This document shows positions 1 through 8,836 of a DNA stretch of 64,000 nucleotides, piece after piece. A program made the position numbers and the translations under genes. The notes under the pieces are model-generated. The model saw only the letters and a program-made list of their open reading frames with translations, ran no database searches and was not told where the DNA came from. Source of the stretch: Acidimicrobiaceae bacterium (GTDB taxonomy: Bacteria; Actinomycetota; Acidimicrobiia; Acidimicrobiales; Ilumatobacteraceae); NCBI GenBank assembly GCA_947450115.1, contig CANFUE010000007.1, forward strand, positions 22,129 to 86,128, written 5' to 3'. Within the stretch, counting starts at the first letter, position 1; every line of letters begins with the position of its first letter.

Positions 1-35
1 GTACTTGGTTCAACAGCAATGCGTGAAAATGTCAT
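1..35 (-). CDS. possible 5' start of a further gene (fragment)
   Basis: Just downstream of the potC stop an ATG on the minus strand (codon at 33-35) opens a frame that stays open to the window edge and begins M-T-F-S-R-I-A-V-E. A TAATTT box sits 5 bases in front, roughly like the leaderless arrangement elsewhere in the window. Only 11 codons are visible, so no family can be named. Its position after potABCD suggests a co-transcribed partner. Confidence 0.25.
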   Translation of the reverse strand, partial: MTFSRIAVEPS

Positions 36-43
36 CACAAAAA

Positions 44-871
44 TTAGCGGGAAAGAGTTCCGGCATGGCGCCGTTCTCGACGTCGCCCCAAAATCATGGC
101 ACCAGCCATCAAACCAATGCTGGTGAAAAGCAAAATGCTGGCAAGCACATTGATTTGCGGAGAGATCTTGACGCGTGATGCACCAAAAATCTGCAGAGGG
201 AAGGTAACTAGTGAACCTGCGTTGAAGAAAGTAATGATGAAGTCGTCAACCGACAGCGCAAATGAGAGCAAAGCAGCCGCCATGATGCCGGGCAAAATGA
301 GTGGAAAAGTAACTTTCCAAAAGGCCCGAGACGGAGTTGCACCTAGGTCTTGCGCGGCCTGTTCAAGCGTCCAGTCGAAGCCACGAATGCGTGCACGAAC
401 AGTGACTGCAACAAATGAAATTTGAAACATGATGTGAGCAATGATGATGGTGACATAACCAAAACCCACACTGCGATTAAGGAAGAGCGTTGCCAGTGAC
501 GAACCCAACACAATTTCCGGGGCAGTAAGTGGCAATATTAGGAAGAGATTAACGGCCCCACTCGCTTTGAATTTATATCTGCTGAGCGACAGCGCAATCA
601 GCGTTCCCAAAATAGTTGACACCACTGTTGCGATGAGCGCAATGCGCAAGCTCACCCACAGAGCACTTGTGAGTTCCTTTTCCACGAAAGGATGAGCCCA
701 GTTCTTCAGCGTGAAGTTTTGCCACTTGATGTTGTATTTCCCTTTTGGTTCGTTGAACGAAAAGAGAACGATGACAAAAATAGGAATGAAGATGTACAGC
801 AACGCCGCACCCGCAGCAACGTTTACTAGGCGCTGGCCAGCCTTTTGCCTCTTACTAAATGCGGCACTCAT
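44..871 (-). CDS. potC: spermidine/putrescine-type ABC transporter permease (PotC-like)
   Basis: Inner-membrane permease of an importer for polyamines or a related cationic solute. The 275-residue protein has a first membrane helix around residues 18-40 and further helices typical of the binding-protein-dependent permease fold. The EAA-type cytoplasmic loop (EQAAQDLGATPSRAFWKVTF) that docks onto the ATPase is clear around residues 169-188. It is the last gene of potA-potD-potB-potC and its start overlaps the potB stop by 4 bases, indicating translational coupling. The length is normal for PotC. The importer class is secure; the substrate is inferred from the family and from the aminobutyraldehyde dehydrogenase next to the cluster. 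Confidence 0.9.
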   Translation of the reverse strand: MSAAFSKRQKAGQRLVNVAAGAALLYIFIPIFVIVLFSFNEPKGKYNIKWQNFTLKNWAHPFVEKELTSALWVSLRIALIATVVSTILGTLIALSLSRYKFKASGAVNLFLILPLTAPEIVLGSSLATLFLNRSVGFGYVTIIIAHIMFQISFVAVTVRARIRGFDWTLEQAAQDLGATPSRAFWKVTFPLILPGIMAAALLSFALSVDDFIITFFNAGSLVTFPLQIFGASRVKISPQINVLASILLFTSIGLMAGAMILGRRRERRHAGTLSR

Positions 872-1950
872 GCGAGATCTTCTGTTCCCATGAATTTGGT
901 ATAGATGAGCACAATGATGGTGATGATGATCATCAAGACAAATGACATTGCCGATGCCACCGGATAATTCAATTGCCGCAAGAATTGGTCTTGAATGGAG
1001 TTACCAATCATTGTTGTTTGTGGGTTTCCCAGGAATTGGGCGTTCACAAAGTCGCCCGCTGCGGGAATAAACACCAACAAACTGCCTGCAAAGAGGCCGG
1101 GTAGCGACAACGGCAATACCACTTTGCGAAATGCTTGCGAAGCCGACGAATAGAGGTCCATTGCAGCATCAACCAAGCGAACATCTATTTTTTCGAGGCT
1201 CACATAGATGGGCAACACCATGAATGGCAAGAAGTTATAAGTGAGGCCACCAATGACGGCGGCTGGCGTATTCATGAGTTTTCCATTTTGCATGATATCG
1301 AGCGACTCAAAGACGCCAGAGATATGCAACTTGTTGATGAGAGATACCACTGGACCCTCGTCGGCGAGAATATTGTTCCAAGCCAAAGTACGAATGAGAT
1401 ACGACGTAAAGAAAGGGATCACTACAAGGCCGAGGAGAATATTGCGATATTTCCCACCACGAAATGCAATGAAGTACGCAAGCGGATACCCGATAACGAT
1501 GGTCAGCATGGTTGCGATGCCGGCATAGCTGAAACTGCGAATGAATTGCGGTCTGAATTTTGTTAGCGCGATGCGATAGTTCTCAAAGTTCCAGGTGAAA
1601 TCGGGAAAGAAGTCGAAACGACCTGCTTTACTCGATAACGACATCACCACCATTGCCCAGAGCGGCGCCAGGAAAAACAAGCAGAGCCAGATCATGCCTG
1701 GTTTCAACAGCCCGTACGGAGCCAATGATTTTCGTGCCTCGAGGCCACCTGCAAATGCGGTGTAGATGAGCCCCACCACCATGGCAAGCATGGCAATTGC
1801 CACGAGCATCGCGCTGGGGCCTTTCACCCATTGTGCCGCAAGAGCAACTGCACCAACTCCAAGGCCGAGCATGACGCCGAGTCCGACGTTTTCAGGACGC
1901 GACGATAGAGACTTGCCCCATTTTTTTCCTGCAGAAACTACTGATACCAC
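868..1950 (-). CDS. potB: spermidine/putrescine-type ABC transporter permease (PotB-like) with extra N-terminal helices
   Basis: Second permease subunit, expected to pair with PotC and the PotA ATPase. The 360-residue protein is longer than typical PotB (about 285-300). Residues 1-75 hold two extra hydrophobic stretches (about 22-40 and 46-67) ahead of the usual first helix near residue 85. The EAA loop is recognisable around residue 265 (LVDAAMDLYSSASQAFRKVV). It begins with GTG, 13 bases after the potD stop, and overlaps potC by 4 bases. Either the N-terminal extension is real or translation begins at an internal codon; the frame is open and the extension looks like a membrane protein, so I keep the long form. 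Confidence 0.88.
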   Translation of the reverse strand: MVSVVSAGKKWGKSLSSRPENVGLGVMLGLGVGAVALAAQWVKGPSAMLVAIAMLAMVVGLIYTAFAGGLEARKSLAPYGLLKPGMIWLCLFFLAPLWAMVVMSLSSKAGRFDFFPDFTWNFENYRIALTKFRPQFIRSFSYAGIATMLTIVIGYPLAYFIAFRGGKYRNILLGLVVIPFFTSYLIRTLAWNNILADEGPVVSLINKLHISGVFESLDIMQNGKLMNTPAAVIGGLTYNFLPFMVLPIYVSLEKIDVRLVDAAMDLYSSASQAFRKVVLPLSLPGLFAGSLLVFIPAAGDFVNAQFLGNPQTTMIGNSIQDQFLRQLNYPVASAMSFVLMIIITIIVLIYTKFMGTEDLA

Positions 1951-1963
1951 TGAGAGCTAGTAA

Positions 1964-3145
1964 TTAAGCGCCCGTGATGGAAGCAAAAGCTTCGTCGAAC
2001 TTGGCTTCTTCCTCTTCTGCAAGTGCGCCCCAACTCTGGAGAAGCGCAAACGTGGCAGCGTCGGGGAAAAGTAGCGGATCTTCGGCAAGCTTGGCATTGT
2101 CGCCACCCATTTTTGCCAGCTCGTCTTGCACTCCCTTAACTGGCGAAATGTATTGAACAAATGCTGTTAAGCGAGCGGCATTCACTGGGTCGTAGAGGAA
2201 GTTCATCCACTTAGCTACCGAGTCGCTGTTTTCCGAACCCTTCACCCACACCATGGTGTCGTACCAACTGGTGCCACCTTCTTCAGGAACAATGAACTTC
2301 ACATCGGGGTTGTCTTTGGTGAGTTGCAAAACGTCGCCCGACCAAGCCACACATGCTGCAAAGTTTCCTGCGCTCAAATCATCTACATAATCATTTCCCG
2401 TGAAGGAACGAATCTGTCCGTCATTTTTTGCTTTCGTTAATTTGTCGAAAGCTACAGATGCCTGATCGAAAGTTTTGACATCGGCGATCTTCTTTCCTTC
2501 ACCCATCAAGATGAGACCAATGGTGTCGCGCATTTCGGTGAGCATGCCAATTTTGCCCTTGAACGCTGGGTCGAACAAATCGGCAACACTCTTCAACTCG
2601 CGCCCAGTAATTTTCGAGTTGTAAGCAATGCCAGCAATGCCCGTTTGATACGGCAAGTTGTATTCATCACCTGAGTCCCATGATGGTCCGCGGAGGTCAT
2701 CACGCAAGTTCACGAAATTGGGAATATCTGCCTTTGGCAGCTTCTGTACCCACCCGAGCTGGATGAGCCGTGCCGCCATCCAAAATGTTGGGGCCAAAAT
2801 ATCGGGAGCAATTTTTTTACCCTTCGACAACTCTGGCTGAATCTTTGCGAAGTATTCGTTGTTGTCGTTAAAGGCTTCGGTGTATTTCATCGATACACCA
2901 GATGCCGCCTGAAACAGACCAACTGTCTTTTCGTCCATATATCCAGGCCAGTTTTCAAAGAACAATGAACTGCCACCACCGCCAGCGGTGTCGACGGAAG
3001 AACTAGAACCGCCACCACATGCAGCCAGTAATGCTGGCAACGACAGAGCACCTGCACCCATGAGACCACCACGAATGAGGAAGTCGCGACGATTGAGTCG
3101 TGAGGCCTTGACGGACTGTGGAGTTGTCGTACGGCGAGTATTCAT
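1964..3145 (-). CDS. potD: extracellular polyamine-binding lipoprotein (PotD/PotF-like)
   Basis: Solute-binding protein of the pot importer. I start it at the ATG at 3145 because a good ribosome site (GAAGGAG) lies just upstream; a longer open frame to 3199 has none. The 393-residue product begins with a twin-arginine-type leader (N-R-R-D-F-L at residues 18-23) and a hydrophobic stretch ending in a lipobox (LLAAC, Cys43) followed by Gly/Ser. It is therefore predicted to be exported by Tat and lipid-anchored outside the membrane. The rest reads as a family-1 PotD-like periplasmic-binding fold with motifs such as FFENWPGY near the mature N terminus. It lies between potA and potB, the usual order. 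Confidence 0.9.
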   Translation of the reverse strand: MNTRRTTTPQSVKASRLNRRDFLIRGGLMGAGALSLPALLAACGGGSSSSVDTAGGGGSSLFFENWPGYMDEKTVGLFQAASGVSMKYTEAFNDNNEYFAKIQPELSKGKKIAPDILAPTFWMAARLIQLGWVQKLPKADIPNFVNLRDDLRGPSWDSGDEYNLPYQTGIAGIAYNSKITGRELKSVADLFDPAFKGKIGMLTEMRDTIGLILMGEGKKIADVKTFDQASVAFDKLTKAKNDGQIRSFTGNDYVDDLSAGNFAACVAWSGDVLQLTKDNPDVKFIVPEEGGTSWYDTMVWVKGSENSDSVAKWMNFLYDPVNAARLTAFVQYISPVKGVQDELAKMGGDNAKLAEDPLLFPDAATFALLQSWGALAEEEEAKFDEAFASITGA

Positions 3146-3269
3146 GGTGGCTCCTTCATTCATACAGCGAGGCTGCAGATTCTTTGTGTGGGTTATCACT
3201 TCTCTTTGGTGAGAGGGCTATGGACTGAACAGGGAAAACGATAGTGGAAAGAGATCAGAAAATGAGTAT

Positions 3270-4430
3270 TTACAAAGCGGCTTCGATGGATTCAAGGTTG
3301 GTAGTAGTTGCACCAGCGAGATCTGGCCAACCATCGAGCACATATGGCGAAGTGGCAAGCCACGAGAGCCATACAGCAGCCCCAGGACGCAAAAATGGTA
3401 AATCTGCGTCGCCTCCAACTATTGCTGTTACCTCAGTGCCATTGTCGAGCTGCAACACCAAGCGCACAGCAGACCCTTGGAAGACCACATCGGTTACTTC
3501 GGCCTGCAAGGCATCGCCCGCGGGGCGCTCAACGGTGACATGAAGATGCTCGGGGCGCAACATGATGGTGACTTCTTCTCCTGTTGCCCAGGTGACGTCA
3601 CTTGCCACATTGTCTCGACCCACCGTGACCGTTCCGCCGCCATTGAGCACCACTGTGCCGCCCGCTGCGTCGAACTGGCTGACCGTTGAGGGCAAAAGAT
3701 TCGCTGAGCCAATAAACCCAGCGACAAAGAGCGATTCGGGTTTTTTGTAAATATCGACTGGTGTGCCGATTTGTTCAACAACACCCTGGCTCATCACCGC
3801 GATGCGATCACTCATGGTGAGCGCTTCGCCTTGATCGTGAGTGACGAATACGAAAGTGATTTCCACTTCGCGTTGAATGCGCTTCAACTCAATTTGCATG
3901 GCCTCGCGCAGTTTCAAGTCGAGCGCAGCCAAGGGTTCATCGAGCAAAAGTGCACTGGGATAATTCACAAGTGCACGGGCCAGAGCTACTCGCTGCTGTT
4001 GCCCACCCGATAATTGGCTCGGGCGACGATCGGCAAATTCGGCCAAGCGCACCACGTCGAGCATGTCACCCACGCGCTTTTTCACTTCAGATTCACTGAG
4101 TTTCTTACTGCGTGGGCCAAAGGCGATGTTGTCGGCAACGCTCATATGAGGGAAAAGTGCATACTGCTGGAAAACGGTATTGACGTTGCGCTTGTAAGGC
4201 GGAACGGTGGAGACATCGACGCCTTCCAGGAAAACACTTCCGCTCGTTGGCTGCTCGAAACCGGCGATCATCTTCAATGTGGTGGTCTTGCCACAGCCCG
4301 ATGGCCCCAGCATTGCGAAAAATTCGCCGCGCCCAATAGTGAAGTTGGCGTCTTCTACTGCGGTGAACGAGCCGTATTGCTTACGTACATGGTCGAGGTG
4401 AATGACTTGAGATGTTGAATTGTCCACCAT
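3270..4430 (-). CDS. potA: polyamine ABC transporter ATP-binding protein (PotA-like)
   Basis: ATPase that drives the importer, on the cytoplasmic face of the membrane. The 386 residues show Walker [10 protein letters not shown] (42-50), the ABC signature LSGGQ (140-144), Walker B LLLDEP (161-166) and a switch His in VTHDQGEAL, followed by a C-terminal TOBE-type domain (about 290-370). A strong ribosome site GGAGGA precedes the ATG. It is the first gene of the pot operon and diverges from the Lrp-type gene, with about 94 bases between starts. The 124-base gap to potD has no gene and no convincing terminator. Confidence 0.93.
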   Translation of the reverse strand: MVDNSTSQVIHLDHVRKQYGSFTAVEDANFTIGRGEFFAMLGPSGCGKTTTLKMIAGFEQPTSGSVFLEGVDVSTVPPYKRNVNTVFQQYALFPHMSVADNIAFGPRSKKLSESEVKKRVGDMLDVVRLAEFADRRPSQLSGGQQQRVALARALVNYPSALLLDEPLAALDLKLREAMQIELKRIQREVEITFVFVTHDQGEALTMSDRIAVMSQGVVEQIGTPVDIYKKPESLFVAGFIGSANLLPSTVSQFDAAGGTVVLNGGGTVTVGRDNVASDVTWATGEEVTIMLRPEHLHVTVERPAGDALQAEVTDVVFQGSAVRLVLQLDNGTEVTAIVGGDADLPFLRPGAAVWLSWLATSPYVLDGWPDLAGATTTNLESIEAAL

Positions 4431-4512
4431 CGATTCCTCCGCTGTGCCAAAAATTCACCAAAGATTGTCTGAGAAGCGTAACACCCACTCGTCTGTCTCC
4501 TCACCTACGCAA

Positions 4513-4518
4513 TACGCT
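4513..4518 (+). promoter_or_regulatory. -10 box for a leaderless Lrp-type transcript
   Basis: TACGCT lies exactly six bases before the GTG at 4525. This TANNNT-N6-start layout recurs in the window and predicts that transcription begins at or next to the start codon. It supports GTG 4525 over the upstream ATG at 4420, which would overlap the divergent potA start. Confidence 0.5.
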
Positions 4519-4524
4519 GAGCAC

Positions 4525-4998
4525 GTGACATCTGTGCCCTCCACCCCTGCTGGCGTTCGCATCGACGGCGTTGACCAACTCATCATTGAGCAACTCCAGG
4601 TAGACGGACGCATGCCCTACACCAAACTCGCATCGGCTGTGGGCTTGTCTGAGGCAGCTGCTCGGCAACGTGTGCAACGCCTCATCGACACTGGGGTTAT
4701 TCAAGTAGTTGCAGTCACCAACCCGCTCATGGTGGGTCGCAAGCGAGTAGCCATGATCGGAATCCGCACCACCGGCGCTACCGATGACCTTGCGAAAACT
4801 CTGAAAGCGCTCGACATCATTGAATACCTTGTTGTTACCGCAGGCTCATACGATTTTCTGGCAGAAGTCGTAGTACGAGATGAAGGCGAACTCTTGCAAG
4901 CCACCAATGCCATTCGCGCTATTGCTGGCGTTACAAGTACCGAGACCTTCGTTTACCTTGAACTCGTGAAACAAACCTTTACATGGGGCGTTCACTAA
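4525..4998 (+). CDS. Lrp/AsnC-family transcriptional regulator
   Basis: DNA-binding regulator. I use GTG 4525 (157 residues, the usual Lrp size) rather than ATG 4420, which would overlap the divergent potA start and gives an unusually long N terminus. Residues about 10-60 form the winged helix-turn-helix ([17 protein letters not shown], then [10 protein letters not shown]) and residues about 70-157 the RAM/effector domain ([14 protein letters not shown]). It sits between the pot operon and an aminobutyraldehyde-type dehydrogenase that converges on it, their stops overlapping by four bases. It probably controls one or both, sensing an amino acid or polyamine; this is inferred from position only. 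Confidence 0.88.
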   Translation: MTSVPSTPAGVRIDGVDQLIIEQLQVDGRMPYTKLASAVGLSEAAARQRVQRLIDTGVIQVVAVTNPLMVGRKRVAMIGIRTTGATDDLAKTLKALDIIEYLVVTAGSYDFLAEVVVRDEGELLQATNAIRAIAGVTSTETFVYLELVKQTFTWGVH

Positions 4999-6419
4999 CT
5001 ATTGAGGTTCGCCATCACGTGTTTGATGCGGGTGTAGTCGTCGAGCGAATACGCCGAGAGATCTTTACCGTAGCCAGATTTCTTGAATCCTCCGTGGGGC
5101 ATTTCAGCAACAACAGGAATATGCGTGTTGATCCATACGCAACCAAAGTCGAGTCGCTTGGCCATGCGCATTGCACGTCCAAAATCTTTAGTCCATACCG
5201 ATGATGCGAGCCCGTACTCCACACCGTTGGCCCATCGCACCGCTTCATCTTCATCGCTGAATTGCTGCACCGTCAGCACAGGACCAAAAATCTCGTTTTG
5301 AATCATCTCGTCGTCTTGTCGCAAATTGGCGATAACAGTTGGCATGTAGAAATACCCTTTCCCACTCATCGCAGCAGCACCTGTTGTGATGTTGGCATGA
5401 TCTGGGGCACGGCTCACCAATTCAGATACTCGAGCGAGTTGCGTAGCGTTATTGAGAGGACCAAATAAAACGTCTTCGTCGGGTTGACCCGTTTTAGTTG
5501 CAGCAACTTTTTCGGTGAGGGCCGCAACAAAGTCGCTGTACACGCGCGGCGCAACAATGACTCGCGTTGCAGCCGTGCAATCTTGACCGGCATTAAAGAG
5601 TCCAGCTAGTGCGATTCCTTCTGCTGCCGCATCAATATCTGCATCGTCGAACACTACGACAGGAGCTTTTCCTCCTAATTCCAAATGCACGCGCTTCAAA
5701 CTGGTTGCAGCAGCTTGCGCTACTTCAATACCGGCACGCACGCTTCCCGTGACCGACACCATTGACGGCGTGTTGTGTGTGACCATGGCGCGACCTGTAT
5801 CGCGATCACCGCAAATGACATTGAATACTCCAGGAGGAAAAAACTCTGCAGCTATTTCTGCAAGAAACGTAGTTGTTGCAGGCGTGGTGTCGGATGGCTT
5901 CAGCACAATTGAGTTTCCTGCTGCTAGAGCAGGCGCAAATTTCCACACGGCCATCATCATGGGGTAATTCCATGGAGCAACTTGCGCACAAACGCCCACA
6001 GGCTCGCGGCGAATGAACGAGGTCATCCCACGCATGTATTCGCCTGCACTTTTTCCTTCGAGATGCCGTGCAGCACCAGCGAAGAATCGCATCTGATCAA
6101 CCATCGGCGGAATTTCTTCACTGCGCGTAATAGCTATAGGTTTGCCCGTGTTTTCGACTTCAAGGGCAATGAGCTCTTCAGCACGCAGCTCTACTGCATC
6201 GGCCATGCGGTACAACGCCAAAGATCGTTCTGCGGGTGTGGCATCTCGCCACAGCTCTGCGCCCTTTTCAGCGGCACGCATTGCTACATCAACATCAGCC
6301 TCGCTCGACAGTACTGCCTTGGCATACACATCTCCTGTTGCCGGATTAATAATGTCGGTAGTTTCTCCACTGTGGGCGTCGACAAATGAACCGTTCACAA
6401 AGTTGCGGAATGTCTTCAT
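4995..6419 (-). CDS. aldehyde dehydrogenase, gamma-aminobutyraldehyde type
   Basis: NAD(P)-dependent oxidation of an aldehyde to the acid. From the ATG at 6419 the protein has 474 residues; an ATG three codons earlier at 6428 is equally possible, and the longer open frame has no ribosome site. The general base Glu247 lies in LELGGKAP and the nucleophile Cys281 in [11 protein letters not shown]. The C-terminal motif [13 protein letters not shown] is typical of aminobutyraldehyde/betaine-aldehyde dehydrogenases. With the polyamine importer alongside, oxidation of 4-aminobutanal from putrescine is the most economical reading. It converges on the Lrp gene and is divergent from the P450, only about 40-50 bases apart. 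Confidence 0.88.
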   Translation of the reverse strand: MKTFRNFVNGSFVDAHSGETTDIINPATGDVYAKAVLSSEADVDVAMRAAEKGAELWRDATPAERSLALYRMADAVELRAEELIALEVENTGKPIAITRSEEIPPMVDQMRFFAGAARHLEGKSAGEYMRGMTSFIRREPVGVCAQVAPWNYPMMMAVWKFAPALAAGNSIVLKPSDTTPATTTFLAEIAAEFFPPGVFNVICGDRDTGRAMVTHNTPSMVSVTGSVRAGIEVAQAAATSLKRVHLELGGKAPVVVFDDADIDAAAEGIALAGLFNAGQDCTAATRVIVAPRVYSDFVAALTEKVAATKTGQPDEDVLFGPLNNATQLARVSELVSRAPDHANITTGAAAMSGKGYFYMPTVIANLRQDDEMIQNEIFGPVLTVQQFSDEDEAVRWANGVEYGLASSVWTKDFGRAMRMAKRLDFGCVWINTHIPVVAEMPHGGFKKSGYGKDLSAYSLDDYTRIKHVMANLNS

Positions 6420-6454
6420 GAGGCTCATCTTGGCATATTTCAACATTGCCGCAG

Positions 6455-6460
6455 TACTGT
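6455..6460 (+). promoter_or_regulatory. -10 box for leaderless P450 transcript
   Basis: TACTGT ends six bases before the ATG at 6467, again the TANNNT-N6-ATG layout. The space between the divergent dehydrogenase start and this ATG is only about 40-50 bases, which leaves no room for a long leader. Confidence 0.45.
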
Positions 6461-6466
6461 GGCGCC

Positions 6467-7702
6467 ATGGCAACACGCGTTGATTTACTTGATTTACCCA
6501 TGGTGTCACCTCGTGCATTGCGCTCTCAAACAGACCGCGCCGAGCAGTTACAAGAGTTACGCAACCTTGCCGATGAAACGTGGATTGCCAAAGGCGAAAT
6601 TGGCTACACCATTCTTAAATATGAAGATGTTGTTGCCATGCTGCGCGACAAGCGCTGGCACAGCGCGGTGGGGCTCATTGTTGAACTCAATCCTGATGTC
6701 ACACCAGAGTTTCGGGCCCGTCGACGTGAATCCATTCTTTCCGCAGAAGGCGACACCCATGTACGGTTGCGCCGTTTGGTTGCTCCTGCATTTTCACCTC
6801 GCAATGCCGACGCTTTACGCCCCTTTATGCGCGTGGTAATGAACGACCTGCTGAACAACGTCACCGAATCTGGCTCTGCTGATTTTGCCCTCGATATTTG
6901 CAACCCCTACCCCATCCCCATTATCTGCGAACTTCTTGGCGCACCAAGGTCCGACTGGGAACTTTTTAGTCGTTGGGCAAGCGATATTTTGCGTATCTTC
7001 GACAACAACTTTAAAAATGACATGCCACTTATTGTTGCGGCACAAGACGAACTCGATGCGTACACACGCGACCTCATCTCAACACGGCGACAATCACCAA
7101 AAGATGATCTTCTCTCGAGCCTCATTAGCGCAGAGGAACAAGGCGACAAACTTTCGAACGATGAACTCGTCATGATGGTCGAAGCAGTCATCATTGGCGG
7201 CACCGACACCACTCGTAATCAACTTGGTCTCGCCGTCGCTCTTCTTGCCAATCATCCTGAAGAGTGGAAACGCATTGCAACACAGCCCGAACATACACAA
7301 CGCCTCATTGAAGAGGTGATGCGCATCAACGGGGCTGTACGAGCCACTGGACGCTTCGCATCACAAGACATCGAATACAAAGGCATCCTCTTTCCACAAG
7401 GCACCCTCATCTTCCCGAGCCTCGCAACAGGCAACTTCGATGGCGATGTTTTCCACGATCCCGAGCAATTACTCATCAACCGTGAAGAGTCGCACTCGCC
7501 ACAACTCACTTTCGGATCCGGCATTCACTACTGCCTTGGCGCTTCACTTGCTCGCGCAGAGCTACAAGAAGCTCTGCCGCTCATTGCTGCCCGCATGCCA
7601 CACATTGCGCTCTCTGGGCCTGCGCGTTACAAGGTGGCAACAGCAGGAATTTATGGGCCAGATTCACTGCCTGTGACATTTACCCCAACACCTCGCGTCT
7701 GA
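6467..7702 (+). CDS. cytochrome P450
   Basis: Heme monooxygenase of 411 residues, a soluble bacterial-type P450 without membrane anchor. Seen directly: the I-helix oxygen-binding motif GGTDTT, the ExxR pair in EEVMR, and the heme loop [10 protein letters not shown] (about 349-358) with the axial Cys356. The start at 6467 is chosen because it is an ATG directly behind a TANNNT box; upstream codons overlap the divergent gene. No ferredoxin or ferredoxin reductase lies next to it, so electron partners must be encoded elsewhere. The substrate cannot be told from sequence. The neighbouring LLM oxidoreductase and MFS genes, co-directional, hint at a small catabolic or detoxification group. Confidence 0.93.
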   Translation: MATRVDLLDLPMVSPRALRSQTDRAEQLQELRNLADETWIAKGEIGYTILKYEDVVAMLRDKRWHSAVGLIVELNPDVTPEFRARRRESILSAEGDTHVRLRRLVAPAFSPRNADALRPFMRVVMNDLLNNVTESGSADFALDICNPYPIPIICELLGAPRSDWELFSRWASDILRIFDNNFKNDMPLIVAAQDELDAYTRDLISTRRQSPKDDLLSSLISAEEQGDKLSNDELVMMVEAVIIGGTDTTRNQLGLAVALLANHPEEWKRIATQPEHTQRLIEEVMRINGAVRATGRFASQDIEYKGILFPQGTLIFPSLATGNFDGDVFHDPEQLLINREESHSPQLTFGSGIHYCLGASLARAELQEALPLIAARMPHIALSGPARYKVATAGIYGPDSLPVTFTPTPRV

Positions 7703-7750
7703 TTTCATCAATCTCACCATTTGAGTCGGGGCGAATGGCTTCTCGCCACC

Positions 7751-7756
7751 TAATCT
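7751..7756 (+). promoter_or_regulatory. -10 box for leaderless LLM oxidoreductase transcript
   Basis: TAATCT followed by six bases and the ATG at 7763. The 60-base gap after the P450 contains only this box and a weak 5-bp hairpin (GGCGA/TCGCC). Confidence 0.45.
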
Positions 7757-7762
7757 TTTGAC

Positions 7763-8818
7763 ATGGGGAATAGTTCAACAACAAAGAAAATCACACTTGG
7801 ATACAACACCGGCTATTGGGGTAGCGGACCCCCGAATGGGGCTCTTGAGGGAATCAAGGAAGCCGACCGTTTAGGTTTCGACAGTGTCTGGACTGCAGAG
7901 GCATACGGAAGCGATGCACTCACTCCCCTTGCATGGTGGGGAGCGCAAACACAAAATGTTCGCCTCGGCACCGGCATCATCCAAATGAGTGCTCGCACAC
8001 CATCAGCTACTGCGATGGCTGCAATGACCATCGACCATCTCAGCAACGGTCGTTTCATTCTTGGTCTCGGAGCCTCGGGTCCACAAGTAGTGGAAGGTTG
8101 GTACGGCCAGCCATATCCGAAACCACTTGCTCGCACGCGTGAATACATTGAAGTGGTTCGCAGCATTTTGAAGCGCGACAAACCAATCGATCATCATGGC
8201 GAGTTTTACGACATCCCCTTACGTGGTGGTTCAGGTTTAGGCAAACCACTGAAGAGCACAGTTCACCCACTGCGTAAAGACATTCCTATCTTTCTTGGGG
8301 CAGAGGGCCCAAAGAACGTTGCCCTTGCAGGTGAAATATGCGACGGATGGCTGCCACTCTTTTTCTCACCGAAAGAAGACGCTTTTTACCGTAAGTGCCT
8401 CAACGAAGGTTTTGCAAAAAGCGGTGAACCAGGAAAAGCCGACCGATTTGAAGTGGCATCTGGCGTCATGATTATTCCAGGCGACGATGTTGAAGCGTGC
8501 GCAAACTTCGTTCGCCCGTTTCTTGCGCTCTACGCCGGTGGCATGGGAGCACGCGGTGCCAACTTCCACTTTGAAGTGTTTGCTCGCATGGGCTACGAAG
8601 ATGTTGCACTCAAAGTGCAAGAGCTCTACTTAGCTGGCAAGAAAGAAGAAGCAGCTGCTTCTATTCCCTTGGCAATGGTGGAAGACGTAGCACTTGTTGG
8701 ACCCATGGCAAAGATCAAAGATGAAATGGCCAAATGGCGTGAAACATGCATCACTTCGTTCCTCCTCAGTGGACCACCACAAGTGCTGGAAACATATGCA
8801 GAACTTGTAGCCGGCTAG
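7763..8818 (+). CDS. LLM-class flavin-dependent oxidoreductase (luciferase/F420-type)
   Basis: A 351-residue protein of the bacterial luciferase-like TIM-barrel family, enzymes that use FMN or coenzyme F420. Diagnostic stretches are the N-terminal strand with GALEGIKEADRLGFDSVW, the LGTGIIQ strand, and DHLSNGRFILGLGASGP near residue 100. The long form resembles the F420-dependent actinobacterial subgroup, but cofactor choice cannot be read with certainty. It is preceded by its own leaderless-type promoter box and followed 18 bases later by an MFS gene, probably co-transcribed. Confidence 0.88.
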   Translation: MGNSSTTKKITLGYNTGYWGSGPPNGALEGIKEADRLGFDSVWTAEAYGSDALTPLAWWGAQTQNVRLGTGIIQMSARTPSATAMAAMTIDHLSNGRFILGLGASGPQVVEGWYGQPYPKPLARTREYIEVVRSILKRDKPIDHHGEFYDIPLRGGSGLGKPLKSTVHPLRKDIPIFLGAEGPKNVALAGEICDGWLPLFFSPKEDAFYRKCLNEGFAKSGEPGKADRFEVASGVMIIPGDDVEACANFVRPFLALYAGGMGARGANFHFEVFARMGYEDVALKVQELYLAGKKEEAAASIPLAMVEDVALVGPMAKIKDEMAKWRETCITSFLLSGPPQVLETYAELVAG

Positions 8819-8836
8819 ACCTCGGCACATGCCCCC

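Noticed and set aside
3146..3269. A terminator or small gene between potA and potD
   Set aside because: Only an imperfect CTCTC/GAGAG pairing was found and no convincing frame; nothing supportable.
4420..4524. Longer N terminus for the Lrp-type regulator from ATG 4420
   Set aside because: It would overlap the divergent potA start and exceed the usual family length; the GTG at 4525 has a promoter box at the standard distance.
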